Below, piece by piece: positions 1 to 6,828 of a stretch of 12,507 nt of DNA; positions within the stretch are counted from its first letter, which is position 1, and the number at the start of each line of letters is the position of its first letter. Location of the stretch: positions 1-12,507 of the forward strand of contig JAUWWB010000011.1 in NCBI GenBank assembly GCA_030617085.1, read 5' to 3'. The stretch is from Candidatus Omnitrophota bacterium (GTDB lineage: Bacteria > Omnitrophota > Gorgyraeia > Tantalellales > Tantalellaceae). The position numbers were made by a program, and so were the translations under genes. A model generated the notes under the pieces. That model made no database searches and was not told the DNA's origin. It saw nothing but the letters and a program-made list of their open reading frames with translations.

Positions 1-32
1 CAAGGCCGTCCCAGTGGAAGCGTGATCTTTCT

Positions 33-144
33 GTCATCCTGAGCGAGGGAGCGAAGCGACCGAGTCGAAGGATCTCTTGCGTGTCGTCCCGCCAGAGATT
101 CTTCGGCCCTTACGCGTTGGCGTGCCGATGGGCCTCAGAATGAC
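33..144. repeat. MITE-like dispersed inverted repeat
   Basis: The ends are near-perfect inverted repeats: GTCATCCTGAG at 33-43 against CTCAGAATGAC at 134-144 (one mismatch). An inner pair, CGAAGGATCTCT at 66-77 and AGAGATTCTTCG at 94-105 (one mismatch), folds on the same axis, so the whole ~112 bp can form one long imperfect hairpin. The left-end sequence occurs again at 9696, which shows it is dispersed. It encodes no protein and would need a transposase supplied elsewhere if it is mobile. The flanks (1-32 and 145-176) hold nothing recognisable except two copies of GGAGTGGGG at 146-154 and 158-166. Confidence 0.75.
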
Positions 145-191
145 GGGAGTGGGGCCTGGAGTGGGGGGGACGAAGGATGAGGGATAAGAAC

Positions 192-680
192 ATGCAAAAT
201 TCGCCGTGGGGACGAGAGCCGGTTGAAGTACGGATCGCGGGGTTGTTCAGGAAGAAGAGGAAGACGCTGGCTGTCGCGGAGTCGTGCACGGGCGGGCTGG
301 TGTCCAGCCGCGTAACCGACGTCCCCGGGAGTTCCGATTATTTTGTGGGAGGGGTGGTCGCTTATTCCAACGACGTCAAGACATCCGTCCTGTCCGTCCC
401 CCCGGAGGTGCTGGAAAAGTATGGCGCGGTCAGCCGGCAGGCAGCCCGGAGCATGGCGGAAGGCGTCAGGGGTGTTTTAAACGCGGACATCGCCGTGGCG
501 GTCACGGGCATCGCCGGCCCGGGCGGAGGCACCGCGGAAAAACCGGTAGGGCTGGCGTATATTGCCTTTGCTTCCGACAAGGCCGCCCGCACCCGGAAGC
601 TGATCTTCAAAGGCGACCGCGCGTCGCTCAAGGAGCAGTTTTCGAAGGCGGCCCTGGAGTTGGTGTTGGAATGTTGTTAG
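192..680 (+). CDS. pncC: Nicotinamide-nucleotide amidohydrolase PncC (CinA C-terminal domain)
   Basis: This is a stand-alone CinA C-terminal domain of about 162 residues. The family deamidates nicotinamide mononucleotide to nicotinate mononucleotide in cytosolic pyridine-nucleotide salvage. Family signatures visible are AESCTGG (residues 29-35), FVGGVVAYSNDVK (51-63), VTGIAGPGGGT followed by EKPVG (104-120), and KGDR (140-143). The N-terminal molybdopterin-binding-like domain of full-length CinA is missing, as in E. coli PncC. I chose ATG 192 because GAGGG at 179-183 lies 8 nt upstream. An in-frame ATG at 177 would add five residues but has AAGG directly against it. The gene lies upstream of thpR and recA, a conserved neighbourhood. 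The gap to thpR is about 80 bp and holds a GC-rich hairpin. Confidence 0.93.
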   Translation: MQNSPWGREPVEVRIAGLFRKKRKTLAVAESCTGGLVSSRVTDVPGSSDYFVGGVVAYSNDVKTSVLSVPPEVLEKYGAVSRQAARSMAEGVRGVLNADIAVAVTGIAGPGGGTAEKPVGLAYIAFASDKAARTRKLIFKGDRASLKEQFSKAALELVLECC

Positions 681-701
681 CAAGGTCAGAGAAAAATGTA
701 G

Positions 702-723
702 GGGCAGGCCCCTGTGCCTGCCC
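702..723. repeat. GC-rich hairpin element between pncC and thpR
   Basis: GGGCAGGC at 702-709 and GCCTGCCC at 716-723 form a perfect 8-bp stem with a 6-nt loop. Only three T follow, so a rho-independent terminator is unlikely. It looks like a small dispersed repeat element of the same style as the hairpin at 12409-12428, but its sequence is different. Confidence 0.55.
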
Positions 724-759
724 TTTAGCCTGTGAAGTCGGGGCAAGAAAGGCTTGAAC

Positions 760-1344
760 ATGAATAACGCGGAACAGGGAACCAGGGTACGAAGCTTTAT
801 CGCGGTGGAGCTTTCGGATGAGGCCAGGGCTGAACTTTCCAGGATAACGGATGTCCTCAAAGACGCGAACGCCGACGTTAAATGGATCGCGCCCGGGTCC
901 ATACATCTCACGCTTAAGTTTCTCGGTTATATCCCGGAAGAGATGGTCCCGACCCTCGCGGAAAGGCTGAAAGAGATCGCCCGGGCGGCATCGCCGTTCG
1001 AGATCGTATTGGAGGGCATGGGCGTCTTCCCGGGCTGGAATTACGCCAGGGTGCTCTGGGTAGGGTTGGGAGAAGGAAAAGACCATGCAAAGGACCTTGC
1101 CGGCCGGGTGGAAGAAGCCATGGCCGGCGAGGGTTTCGAAAAAGAAAAGCGTCCCTTCAGCCCGCATCTTACTCTCGGGAGGATAAGGGGACCAAAAAAC
1201 AAGGATGAATTGAAAAGGCTGGCCTGTTCGATGACGGTCAATCCCGCGTCCAGCCATATCTCAAGGATAGTGCTTTTTAGATCCGTTCTCACCCCCAAAG
1301 GCGCCGTATACACCCCCCTCGACATCGCCGATTTTAAAGGGTAA
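760..1344 (+). CDS. thpR: RNA 2',3'-cyclic phosphodiesterase (2'-5' RNA ligase family)
   Basis: This is a 194-residue member of the 2H phosphoesterase superfamily (LigT/ThpR). These cytosolic enzymes open 2',3'-cyclic phosphates on RNA ends and can join or cleave 2'-5' linkages in vitro. The two catalytic H-x-T motifs are present: HLTLKFLG with H49 and T51, and PHLTLGR with H136 and T138. Length and the N-terminal RSFIAVEL strand are typical. ATG 760 is preferred because AAAGG (748-752) is 7 nt upstream; a TTG at 754 in the same frame is the alternative. The physiological role of this family in bacteria is poorly known. Its position between pncC and recA recalls the cinA-ligT-recA operon of Deinococcus. 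A likely terminator follows at 1360-1389, so it probably ends its transcription unit. Confidence 0.93.
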   Translation: MNNAEQGTRVRSFIAVELSDEARAELSRITDVLKDANADVKWIAPGSIHLTLKFLGYIPEEMVPTLAERLKEIARAASPFEIVLEGMGVFPGWNYARVLWVGLGEGKDHAKDLAGRVEEAMAGEGFEKEKRPFSPHLTLGRIRGPKNKDELKRLACSMTVNPASSHISRIVLFRSVLTPKGAVYTPLDIADFKG

Positions 1345-1359
1345 AAAGATCATGCATGG

Positions 1360-1389
1360 TGCGCTCTTTTCCCTGCAGCGCATTTTTTT
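1360..1389 (+). terminator. Putative rho-independent terminator after thpR
   Basis: TGCGCT (1360-1365) pairs perfectly with AGCGCA (1377-1382) across an 11-nt loop and is followed at once by seven T (1383-1389). The stem is short but GC-rich. It starts 15 nt after the thpR stop, and the recA promoter lies further downstream, which fits a transcription-unit boundary. Confidence 0.6.
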
Positions 1390-1423
1390 CTGAAAAAGTT
1401 GAAAGAAAAACCCTAAAAATAGT

Positions 1424-1527
1424 GTCTTATATAGTGTGGGGGCCTGGCGCGGGCCGGGGTGTAGAAGTCAGCGCTGATAAAAGACTTTGCAAAAAACAAA
1501 TCATGTTTGTATAATAAGTCTTATATA
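1424..1527. repeat. Direct repeat GTCTTATATA flanking the recA promoter
   Basis: The exact 10-mer GTCTTATATA occurs at 1424-1433 and at 1518-1527. The second copy begins 2 nt after the -10 hexamer and overlaps the expected transcription start. The upstream copy sits between two TAGTGT words (1420-1425 and 1432-1437). The stretch between the copies holds a G+C-rich patch (about 1438-1460) and the -35 element. These could be regulator binding sites, but no known operator consensus is recognised. Confidence 0.35.
1487..1515 (+). promoter_or_regulatory. Sigma-70-type promoter for recA
   Basis: TTGCAA at 1487-1492 (4 of 6 to TTGACA) and a perfect TATAAT at 1510-1515 are separated by exactly 17 bp. 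Initiation near 1522 would give a short leader of about 35 nt carrying GGGAGG at 1545-1550, 6 nt before the recA ATG. The surrounding DNA is A+T-rich compared with the coding regions. I see no classical E. coli (CTGT-N8-ACAG) or Gram-positive (GAAC-N4-GTTC) LexA box here. Confidence 0.65.
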
Positions 1528-1556
1528 ATAATAACAAAGCAGGCGGGAGGCAGATC

Positions 1557-2615
1557 ATGGTGAAAAAAGACAGAGCTAAGTCCGATGGCGATAAGGCCAA
1601 TACTGAAAAAACGGCGGCGAAAGACGCACCGAAAAAGAAGGCGCTGGACCTGGCGCTCAGCAAGATCCAGAAAGACTTCGGCGAAGGCGCGATAATGAAA
1701 ATGGGCAAGGGTTATGAAGTTAAGGTGGATGCAATATCCACCGGCTCGATGGCGCTGGACCTGGCGCTGGGCGTGAACGGCGTGCCGCGCGGGCGAGTCG
1801 TCGAAATATTCGGGCCCGAATCCAGCGGCAAGACCACGCTTACCTTGAGTATCCTCGCCAACGCGCAGAGGACGGGCGGCGAGGTGGCTTTCATAGACGC
1901 CGAGCACACGTTTGATCCGACTTATGCGAAAAAGATCGGTGTCGATCTGGATTTCCTTTTGATCTCGCAGCCCGATAGCGGGGAACAGGCGCTGGAGATA
2001 GTCGAGACCCTGGTCCGGAGCAACGCCCTCGACGTTGTCGTTATAGACTCGGTCGCCGCCTTGACGCCGAGGAAGGAGCTCGAAGGAGAGATGGGGGACT
2101 CTCACGTGGGCCTGCAGGCCCGGCTCATGAGCCAGGCGCTCAGGAAGCTGACAGGCGCCATAAACAAGTCGAAAACCTGCGTCATTTTTATCAACCAGCT
2201 CAGGATGAAGATAGGGGTCATGTTCGGCAACCCCGAAACCACCACCGGCGGCAACGCCCTCAAGTTCTATTCATCCGTCCGGATCGATCTGAGGCGCATA
2301 GCGTCTCTCAAAAAAAGTGATAAGGTCATAGGCAACCGCGTCAGGGCGAAGGTCGTCAAGAACAAGATGGCTCCGCCGTTCAGGCAGGCGGAATTTGACA
2401 TCATGTTCGACGAAGGCATATCCCGGTCTTCGGACATCATCGACATGGGGGAAGAGGCCGGCATAATCAAAAAGAGCGGGACCTGGCTTTCCTACGGCGA
2501 TGAGAAGATAGGCCAGGGAAAAGAGAACGCGCGGCTGTATCTCAGGGAAAACGCCGCCGTGATGAACAAGATCGAAAGCGAGATCAGGGCTGTGATGGGG
2601 GGTGTTAGTTCGTAG
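1557..2615 (+). CDS. recA: Recombinase RecA
   Basis: RecA (352 residues) forms ATP-dependent filaments on single-stranded DNA, catalyses strand exchange and stimulates LexA-type self-cleavage. The Walker A motif GPESSGKTT is at 86-94, the Walker B strand ends at D164-S165, the DAEH motif with the catalytic Glu is at 114-117, and FINQLRMKIG precedes the L2 loop region GNPETTTGGNALKFY (224-238). Compared with E. coli the P-loop lies 20 residues later because of a lysine-rich, probably disordered N-terminal extension (about residues 1-28). The C-terminus stops right after the last helix of the core, with no acidic tail, and its final Ser-Ser-stop lies at the start of a heptamer array. DAEHTFDP replaces the more usual DAEHALDP. 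It has its own promoter and a GGGAGG site 6 nt before the ATG. The gene is complete. Confidence 0.98.
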   Translation: MVKKDRAKSDGDKANTEKTAAKDAPKKKALDLALSKIQKDFGEGAIMKMGKGYEVKVDAISTGSMALDLALGVNGVPRGRVVEIFGPESSGKTTLTLSILANAQRTGGEVAFIDAEHTFDPTYAKKIGVDLDFLLISQPDSGEQALEIVETLVRSNALDVVVIDSVAALTPRKELEGEMGDSHVGLQARLMSQALRKLTGAINKSKTCVIFINQLRMKIGVMFGNPETTTGGNALKFYSSVRIDLRRIASLKKSDKVIGNRVRAKVVKNKMAPPFRQAEFDIMFDEGISRSSDIIDMGEEAGIIKKSGTWLSYGDEKIGQGKENARLYLRENAAVMNKIESEIRAVMGGVSS

Positions 2616-2640
2616 TTCGTAGCTCGTAGTTCGGAGTGGG
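2604..2640 (+). repeat. Heptamer array, GTTCGTA family (after recA)
   Basis: Four 7-bp units run from 2608 to 2635: GTTCGTA, GTTCGTA, GCTCGTA and GTTCGGA, preceded by a partial GTTA and followed by GTGGGG. The recA stop TAG (2613-2615) lies inside the array, and further TAG triplets at 2620 and 2627 fall in the other two frames. The same family occurs after hisF and trpG in the same orientation, each ending GTTCGGAGTGG. Confidence 0.85.
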
Positions 2641-2644
2641 GCGA

Positions 2645-2665
2645 CCCCATGCCCCATGCACCATG
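2645..2665. repeat. Short CCCCATG heptamer array
   Basis: Three tandem 7-bp units: CCCCATG (2645-2651), CCCCATG (2652-2658) and CACCATG (2659-2665). Each unit has an ATG, so ATG triplets fall in all three frames just upstream of alaS. None is preceded by a good ribosome binding site, whereas alaS has GAGG at 2682-2685. Together with the preceding array it fills the recA-alaS gap. Confidence 0.6.
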
Positions 2666-2692
2666 CGGAAGTTATTTTGTTGAGGTCGGATC

Positions 2693-5410
2693 ATGACTAT
2701 GTCAACCAACGAGATCAGGCGAAGGTTTCTTGACTTTTTCAAGGAAAGAGGCCACACCGTTGTCCGGAGCGACCTTCTTGTTCCGGTGGGCGATCCGACA
2801 CTGCTGTTCACAGGCGCCGGGATGAACCAGTTCAAGGAACAGTTCATGGGCAAGAACATCACTTTCAAGCGGGCGGTCTCGTGCCAGAAATGTCTGCGGA
2901 CAGGGGATGTGGAGAAGGTGGGCAAGACCCCCAGGCACCACACATTTTTTGAGATGCTGGGTAATTTTTCTTTCGGCGACTATTTCAAGAAAGAAGCTAT
3001 CAGCTGGGCCTGGGAATTCATGACCGGGGAGATGGGCCTGCCCGAAGAGCGTTTATGGGTGTCCGTTTATGAGGAGGATGAGGAATCGTACCTGATATGG
3101 CTTAATGATATGAAGGTCCCCGCGGAACGGATAGTCAAGCTGGGCCAGCATGATAATTTCTGGCCCGCGGACGCCCCCGCAAAGGGGCCGAACGGCCCCT
3201 GCGGACCGTGTTCCGAGATCTTCTACGATTGGGGGAAGGATACCGGATGCGGGAGGGAATCCTGCGATCCCTCGTGCGAGTGCGGCAGGTTCGTGGAAGT
3301 GTGGAACCTCGTGTTCACCGAATTTGACAGGAAACCGGACGGAAAGCTGGATGCTTTGCCCAACAAGAACATAGACACCGGCATGGGGCTGGAGCGCATG
3401 GCTTCGGTGATGCAGGGCGTGAAGACGAATTTCGAGACCGACATTTTTAAACCGGTCGTCGAACACATAAAAGGGGCTCTGGGCGAGGCGGCGAAGGCGG
3501 TGCCCGTCGAGGACCTTTATCTCATGGCCGACCATGTTCGCGCTGCGGTATTTGCCATAGCCGACGGCGTCTCCCCCTCCAATGAAAAGCGGGGGTACGT
3601 CGTGAGAAAACTTATCAGGAGGTCCTATTTGAAAAGCGGCAGGAAGGGGCCGTTCCTGTACAACTTTGTTCCCGCGGTGGCGGATCTGATGAAGGACGTT
3701 TATCCCGAGATAGAAGAGAAAAGGGAGCATATCAGCGCTATCATAGAAGAGGAAGAGAAGAGGTTCAGCGATACGCTCGAAGCGGCCATGCCGGTTTTTG
3801 AGGGCATGATATCCGGCGGCGCCGCAAAGCTGACCGGGGAAGAGGTCTTCAAGCTGGTGGATACATACGGGTTGCCCCTTGACGTGATCGCGGAAGAGGC
3901 GGATAAAAGAGGCGTCGCCCCCGACACGGAAGAGTTCGAGCGGATGATGGAAGAAAGAAAAGAGCGATCCCGCAGGGGCAGCGTTCTGGCCACCGAATTT
4001 ATTTTTCAGCCGGATCATTTTCGCGGCGCTTCCAGGCCGCCGAGTTCCGACGCCCTTCCGCTGGAAGCGGAACTGGAGTTCATCTTGAAGGGGAACAAGG
4101 TATCCGACGAGATCCTTGAAGGGGAGTATGCCGAGGTCATAACTTCCCCCCAGAGCGGCAGGTTTTACGCAGAGGCCGGCGGACAGGTCGGGGATGCCGG
4201 AAGTATCGTTAAAGAAGGCGGGAGGATGGATATATTGAACACTTTTGATGCCGGCGGGAGGAAGGTGCTTTGCGTCCACGCGAAAAAAGGAAACTTCAAA
4301 AAGAACGACAGGGTCACTATCGACCTTGACTCGCAAAGAAAGACGAGGACGGCGAAGAACCATACAGCCACGCACCTCTTGCAGGCCGCTCTTCGCCGCG
4401 TGCTTGGTGAACACGTACGGCAGTCCGGTTCATTCGTGGACGACAGGAGGCTGAGATTTGACTTTACGCACATGAAGAAGCTGTCGGACAGGGAACTGAG
4501 GAAGGTCGACGATATGGTGAACGAGTGGATAGAAGAGGGCATTCCCGTGTCCGCGCGGACGAAATTGCTGGAGGAGGCGGAAAAGGAAGGCGCGCTTTCG
4601 TTCTTCGGCGAAAAGTACGGCGAAACGGTCCGCGTCGTGGCGATAGGAGAACAGTCCAGGGAATTCTGCGGCGGCACGCACGTGGACAATACCGCGGATA
4701 TCGGGGTGATGAAGATCATAGCCGAGACTTCCGTTGCAAGCGGCATCAGGCGCGTAGAGGCCTTGACCGGTGAGAACGCGGGAAAGTGGCTGAGGGAGAC
4801 TCTGGAAGGCCTATCAGAGGAGGTCAAAACAGCGGCCCGCGGCGCCGATACCGGGCTTGATGAGGACATTGCGCGTTATGCCGGCGATGTGATCAGCGGC
4901 AAGGCCGGGATAGACAGGAGCGTGATCCGCGATTTTGACGAAAGGATCAGGCCCGCGCTTTTAACGGCACGGGAACGCCTGGAAAAGGCCGCGAAGAAAA
5001 GGCAGAAGGAGAAAGAAGCAAGCGCTTTCAACGCGGCGAAAGAGAAGATGGACAGCCTCGCCGAACAGCCGGCCGTCTTCGGCGGGGTAAGCTTCGTTTC
5101 CGGTGTCCTGGAAGGCCTGGAGATGCCGCTCTTGAGGAAAGGGGCGGGTTATCTCGAGAAAAAACTGGCTTCGGGCGTCATATTGCTGGGCAGCGGCGCC
5201 GGGGATAAGGCGTATCTCGTATGCGCTGTGACCCCTGATCTGGCGGCGAGAGGGATAAGCGCGAGGGAAATAATAAACGGCATAGCCGGCAGCATCGGCG
5301 GAGGAGGCGGAGGGAAGCCGACATTCGCGCAGGCCGGGGGCAAGGACCCGGACGGCCTGCCCGCGGCGCTGGAAGAGGCCAAGAGCATTATAGAGCGGCA
5401 AACAGGGTAA
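2693..5410 (+). CDS. alaS: Alanine--tRNA ligase (AlaRS)
   Basis: This 905-residue cytosolic class II synthetase charges tRNA(Ala) and proofreads mischarged Ser and Gly. The catalytic domain spans about 1-250: the RHHTFFEMLGNFSFGDYFK block (81-99), GPNGPCGPCSEIFYD (165-179) and DTGMGLERM (228-236). A Cys-rich insertion (C186, C191, C195, C197) is of the kind seen in many bacterial AlaRS. The tRNA-recognition region follows, then the editing domain with HTATH (557-561) and CGGTH (659-663), the expected zinc and editing motifs. The C-Ala domain ends with a glycine-rich run before KPTFAQAGGKDP (near 873-890), typical of the family. Length is slightly above E. coli's 876. ATG 2693 has GAGG 7 nt upstream; ATG 2699 is a possible alternative. 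The recA-alaS order is conserved in many bacteria, usually with recX between. Confidence 0.98.
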   Translation: MTMSTNEIRRRFLDFFKERGHTVVRSDLLVPVGDPTLLFTGAGMNQFKEQFMGKNITFKRAVSCQKCLRTGDVEKVGKTPRHHTFFEMLGNFSFGDYFKKEAISWAWEFMTGEMGLPEERLWVSVYEEDEESYLIWLNDMKVPAERIVKLGQHDNFWPADAPAKGPNGPCGPCSEIFYDWGKDTGCGRESCDPSCECGRFVEVWNLVFTEFDRKPDGKLDALPNKNIDTGMGLERMASVMQGVKTNFETDIFKPVVEHIKGALGEAAKAVPVEDLYLMADHVRAAVFAIADGVSPSNEKRGYVVRKLIRRSYLKSGRKGPFLYNFVPAVADLMKDVYPEIEEKREHISAIIEEEEKRFSDTLEAAMPVFEGMISGGAAKLTGEEVFKLVDTYGLPLDVIAEEADKRGVAPDTEEFERMMEERKERSRRGSVLATEFIFQPDHFRGASRPPSSDALPLEAELEFILKGNKVSDEILEGEYAEVITSPQSGRFYAEAGGQVGDAGSIVKEGGRMDILNTFDAGGRKVLCVHAKKGNFKKNDRVTIDLDSQRKTRTAKNHTATHLLQAALRRVLGEHVRQSGSFVDDRRLRFDFTHMKKLSDRELRKVDDMVNEWIEEGIPVSARTKLLEEAEKEGALSFFGEKYGETVRVVAIGEQSREFCGGTHVDNTADIGVMKIIAETSVASGIRRVEALTGENAGKWLRETLEGLSEEVKTAARGADTGLDEDIARYAGDVISGKAGIDRSVIRDFDERIRPALLTARERLEKAAKKRQKEKEASAFNAAKEKMDSLAEQPAVFGGVSFVSGVLEGLEMPLLRKGAGYLEKKLASGVILLGSGAGDKAYLVCAVTPDLAARGISAREIINGIAGSIGGGGGGKPTFAQAGGKDPDGLPAALEEAKSIIERQTG

Positions 5411-5420
5411 AAAATAAAAG

Positions 5421-5455
5421 TAGGTTATAGGTTATAGGTTTTAGGTTATAGGTTC
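5421..5455 (+). repeat. Heptamer array, TAGGTTW family, forward arm
   Basis: Five tandem units: TAGGTTA, TAGGTTA, TAGGTTT, TAGGTTA, TAGGTTC. It starts 10 nt after the alaS TAA stop. Each unit begins with TAG, so stop codons are present in all three forward frames. It faces the reverse-complement arm at 5485-5510 across about 30 nt and could pair with it. Confidence 0.85.
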
Positions 5456-5484
5456 AGGAGGCAGCACTGTTAACTAAGCACTGC

Positions 5485-5510
5485 AACAAAAAACCTAAAA
5501 CCTAAAACCA
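5485..5510 (-). repeat. Heptamer array, TAGGTTW family, inverted arm
   Basis: Units AACAAAA, AACCTAA, AACCTAA and a partial AACCA are the reverse complement of the TAGGTTT-type units at 5421-5455. About two and a half units can pair with the forward arm, giving a stem of roughly 16-20 bp around a loop containing GCACTG twice (5464-5469 and 5479-5484). Confidence 0.75.
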
Positions 5511-5544
5511 TTTTACATTTTGATATTTGATTTTTCATAATGAG
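5510..5544. repeat. A+T-rich heptad-like stretch before hisD
   Basis: Read in steps of seven from 5510 the sequence is ATTTTAC, ATTTTGA, TATTTGA, TTTTTCA, TAATGAG. Every unit except the last has TTT at its third to fifth positions, so there is a degenerate 7-bp period. TGA or TAA triplets fall at 5521, 5528, 5538 and 5541. The last bases form the hisD ribosome binding site GAGGG (5542-5546). It is less regular than the other arrays. Confidence 0.45.
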
Positions 5545-5552
5545 GGTTCAAT

Positions 5553-6776
5553 ATGCGAAGTGTTAAAGTGGGCAGTAAAGTATTTGACAAGCTGGTGAAC
5601 AGGAGCGAGTACGGAAAGGTGCGCCTCCAGAAAAAAGTCGCCGGCATAATAGATAAAGTCAGGTCCGAAGGGGACGGGGCTCTCGTCAGATATACGGCCA
5701 TGTTCGATAAGGTGAACATGAAGCGGAAGGACCTCCGCGTTACCGAGGCGGAGATAAGCGGCGCCTACCAGGATATAAAGCCCGGGATCGTCAGTACGCT
5801 GAAAGAGATCATAAGGAATATTAACAAGTTTTACACGAACCAGGTTCCCAGGTCCTGGTCCATACGGCAGGAATCCGGTATCGAGCTCGGGGAGAAATTC
5901 GCCCCGATCGAAAAAGTCGGGGTATATGTCCCCAGCGGGACGGTCCCCCTGGTGTCGAGTATTTACATGACGGTCCTGCCCGCCAGGATCGCCGGCGTGA
6001 AGAAGATCGTGATGATGTCCCCTCCGAACAAGTTTAAAAGCATCGACCCCCACATGCTCGTGGTAGCGAACCTTCTCAAGGTCGATGAGATATACAAGGT
6101 CGGCGGTGCCCAGGCGGTAGCGGCTCTGGCTTTCGGCACCAGGACGATACCGAAAGTGGACAAGATCGTCGGACCGGGTAATGAGTACGTTACCGAGGCG
6201 AAACGCCAGGTCTTCGGCTACTGCGATATCGACATGCTGGCCGGGCCGAGCGAGGTGCTGATAATAGCCAACAATTTCGCGAATATCGAGTATCTTAAGA
6301 AAGACCTCATGGCCCAGGCGGAACACCATAAGGGCCTGTCCGTTCTTGTCACGCCGTCGAAAAGGGTGTTCAACGCCCTGTCCAGGGACCCGGAGATACC
6401 GGGGTGTATAATCAAGGTCAAGAACCTTGAGGAAGCGGCGAACGTATCCAACATGATCGCGCCGGAACACCTGCAGCTCATGGTGAAATCGCCCAAAAGG
6501 GTATTAAAGAACATTACCAACGCGGGAGCCGTTTTTCTCGGGCAGTACACCCCGGTAGCCATAGGGGATTATATTGCCGGCCCCAGCCACGTGCTGCCGA
6601 CCGGCGGGACGGCGCGATATTCTTCCGGGTTGAACCTGAGGAGCTTTATTAAGAGCTCACATATTATTTCATTTTCCCGCAAGGCCCTGTGCGGCTCCGC
6701 CGGCTGGGTGCGTGAACTTACGGAGCTGGAAAAGCTGGAAAAGCACTGGGAGTCCGTCGGCGTAAGGTGTGAGTGA
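5553..6776 (+). CDS. hisD: Histidinol dehydrogenase HisD
   Basis: HisD (407 residues) oxidises L-histidinol to L-histidine in two NAD-dependent, zinc-dependent steps, the last reaction of histidine synthesis. By motif alignment with E. coli HisD, the zinc ligands are Q255 and H258 (MAQAEHH), D339 (IGDYIAGP) and H398 (EKHWE). The general-base pair is E305-H306 (APEHLQL). The NAD region GPGNEYVTEAKR is at 207-218, and VLPTGGTARYSSGL (347-360) is diagnostic. The protein is slightly shorter than the usual ~430 residues, but every catalytic residue is present. GAGGG at 5542-5546 sits 6 nt before ATG 5553. It is the first gene of the his cluster and lies after the inverted heptamer arrays. hisB follows after 52 nt. 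Confidence 0.97.
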   Translation: MRSVKVGSKVFDKLVNRSEYGKVRLQKKVAGIIDKVRSEGDGALVRYTAMFDKVNMKRKDLRVTEAEISGAYQDIKPGIVSTLKEIIRNINKFYTNQVPRSWSIRQESGIELGEKFAPIEKVGVYVPSGTVPLVSSIYMTVLPARIAGVKKIVMMSPPNKFKSIDPHMLVVANLLKVDEIYKVGGAQAVAALAFGTRTIPKVDKIVGPGNEYVTEAKRQVFGYCDIDMLAGPSEVLIIANNFANIEYLKKDLMAQAEHHKGLSVLVTPSKRVFNALSRDPEIPGCIIKVKNLEEAANVSNMIAPEHLQLMVKSPKRVLKNITNAGAVFLGQYTPVAIGDYIAGPSHVLPTGGTARYSSGLNLRSFIKSSHIISFSRKALCGSAGWVRELTELEKLEKHWESVGVRCE

Positions 6777-6789
6777 AGAACCGGATGAA

Positions 6790-6813
6790 CGCGGACACCC
6801 GCAACGGTCCGCG
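6790..6813 (+). promoter_or_regulatory. GC-rich hairpin in the hisD-hisB gap
   Basis: CGCGGAC (6790-6796) and GTCCGCG (6807-6813) form a perfect 7-bp stem with a 10-nt loop. It ends 5 nt before the AGGAGGG site of hisB (6819-6825). No T-run follows, so it is not a terminator. It could stabilise the message, mark a processing site or affect hisB initiation. Confidence 0.4.
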
Positions 6814-6828
6814 CTAACAGGAGGGATG

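Noticed and set aside
3053..4414. A long minus-strand open frame (about 450 codons) opposite alaS
   Set aside because: It lies wholly inside the clear alaS gene, shows no recognisable motif, and long antisense frames are expected in G+C-rich coding DNA.
5512..5541. TTTACA and CATAAT hexamers with 18-bp spacing before hisD
   Set aside because: Transcription would start near 5548, beyond the hisD ribosome binding site at 5542-5546, so the message would lack it. The A+T-rich heptad stretch explains the match.
5411..5552. His leader peptide before hisD
   Set aside because: There is no run of CAT/CAC codons after a plausible start, and the sequence is repeat-derived.
5535..6470. A 311-codon minus-strand open frame opposite hisD
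   Set aside because: It mirrors hisD codons, has no motif, and runs into the A+T-rich repeat gap. It is a shadow frame.
6769..6828. Upstream GTG start for hisB overlapping hisD
   Set aside because: It has no well-spaced ribosome binding site, would translate the GC-rich hairpin, and adds residues without family similarity. ATG 6829 has AGGAGGG.
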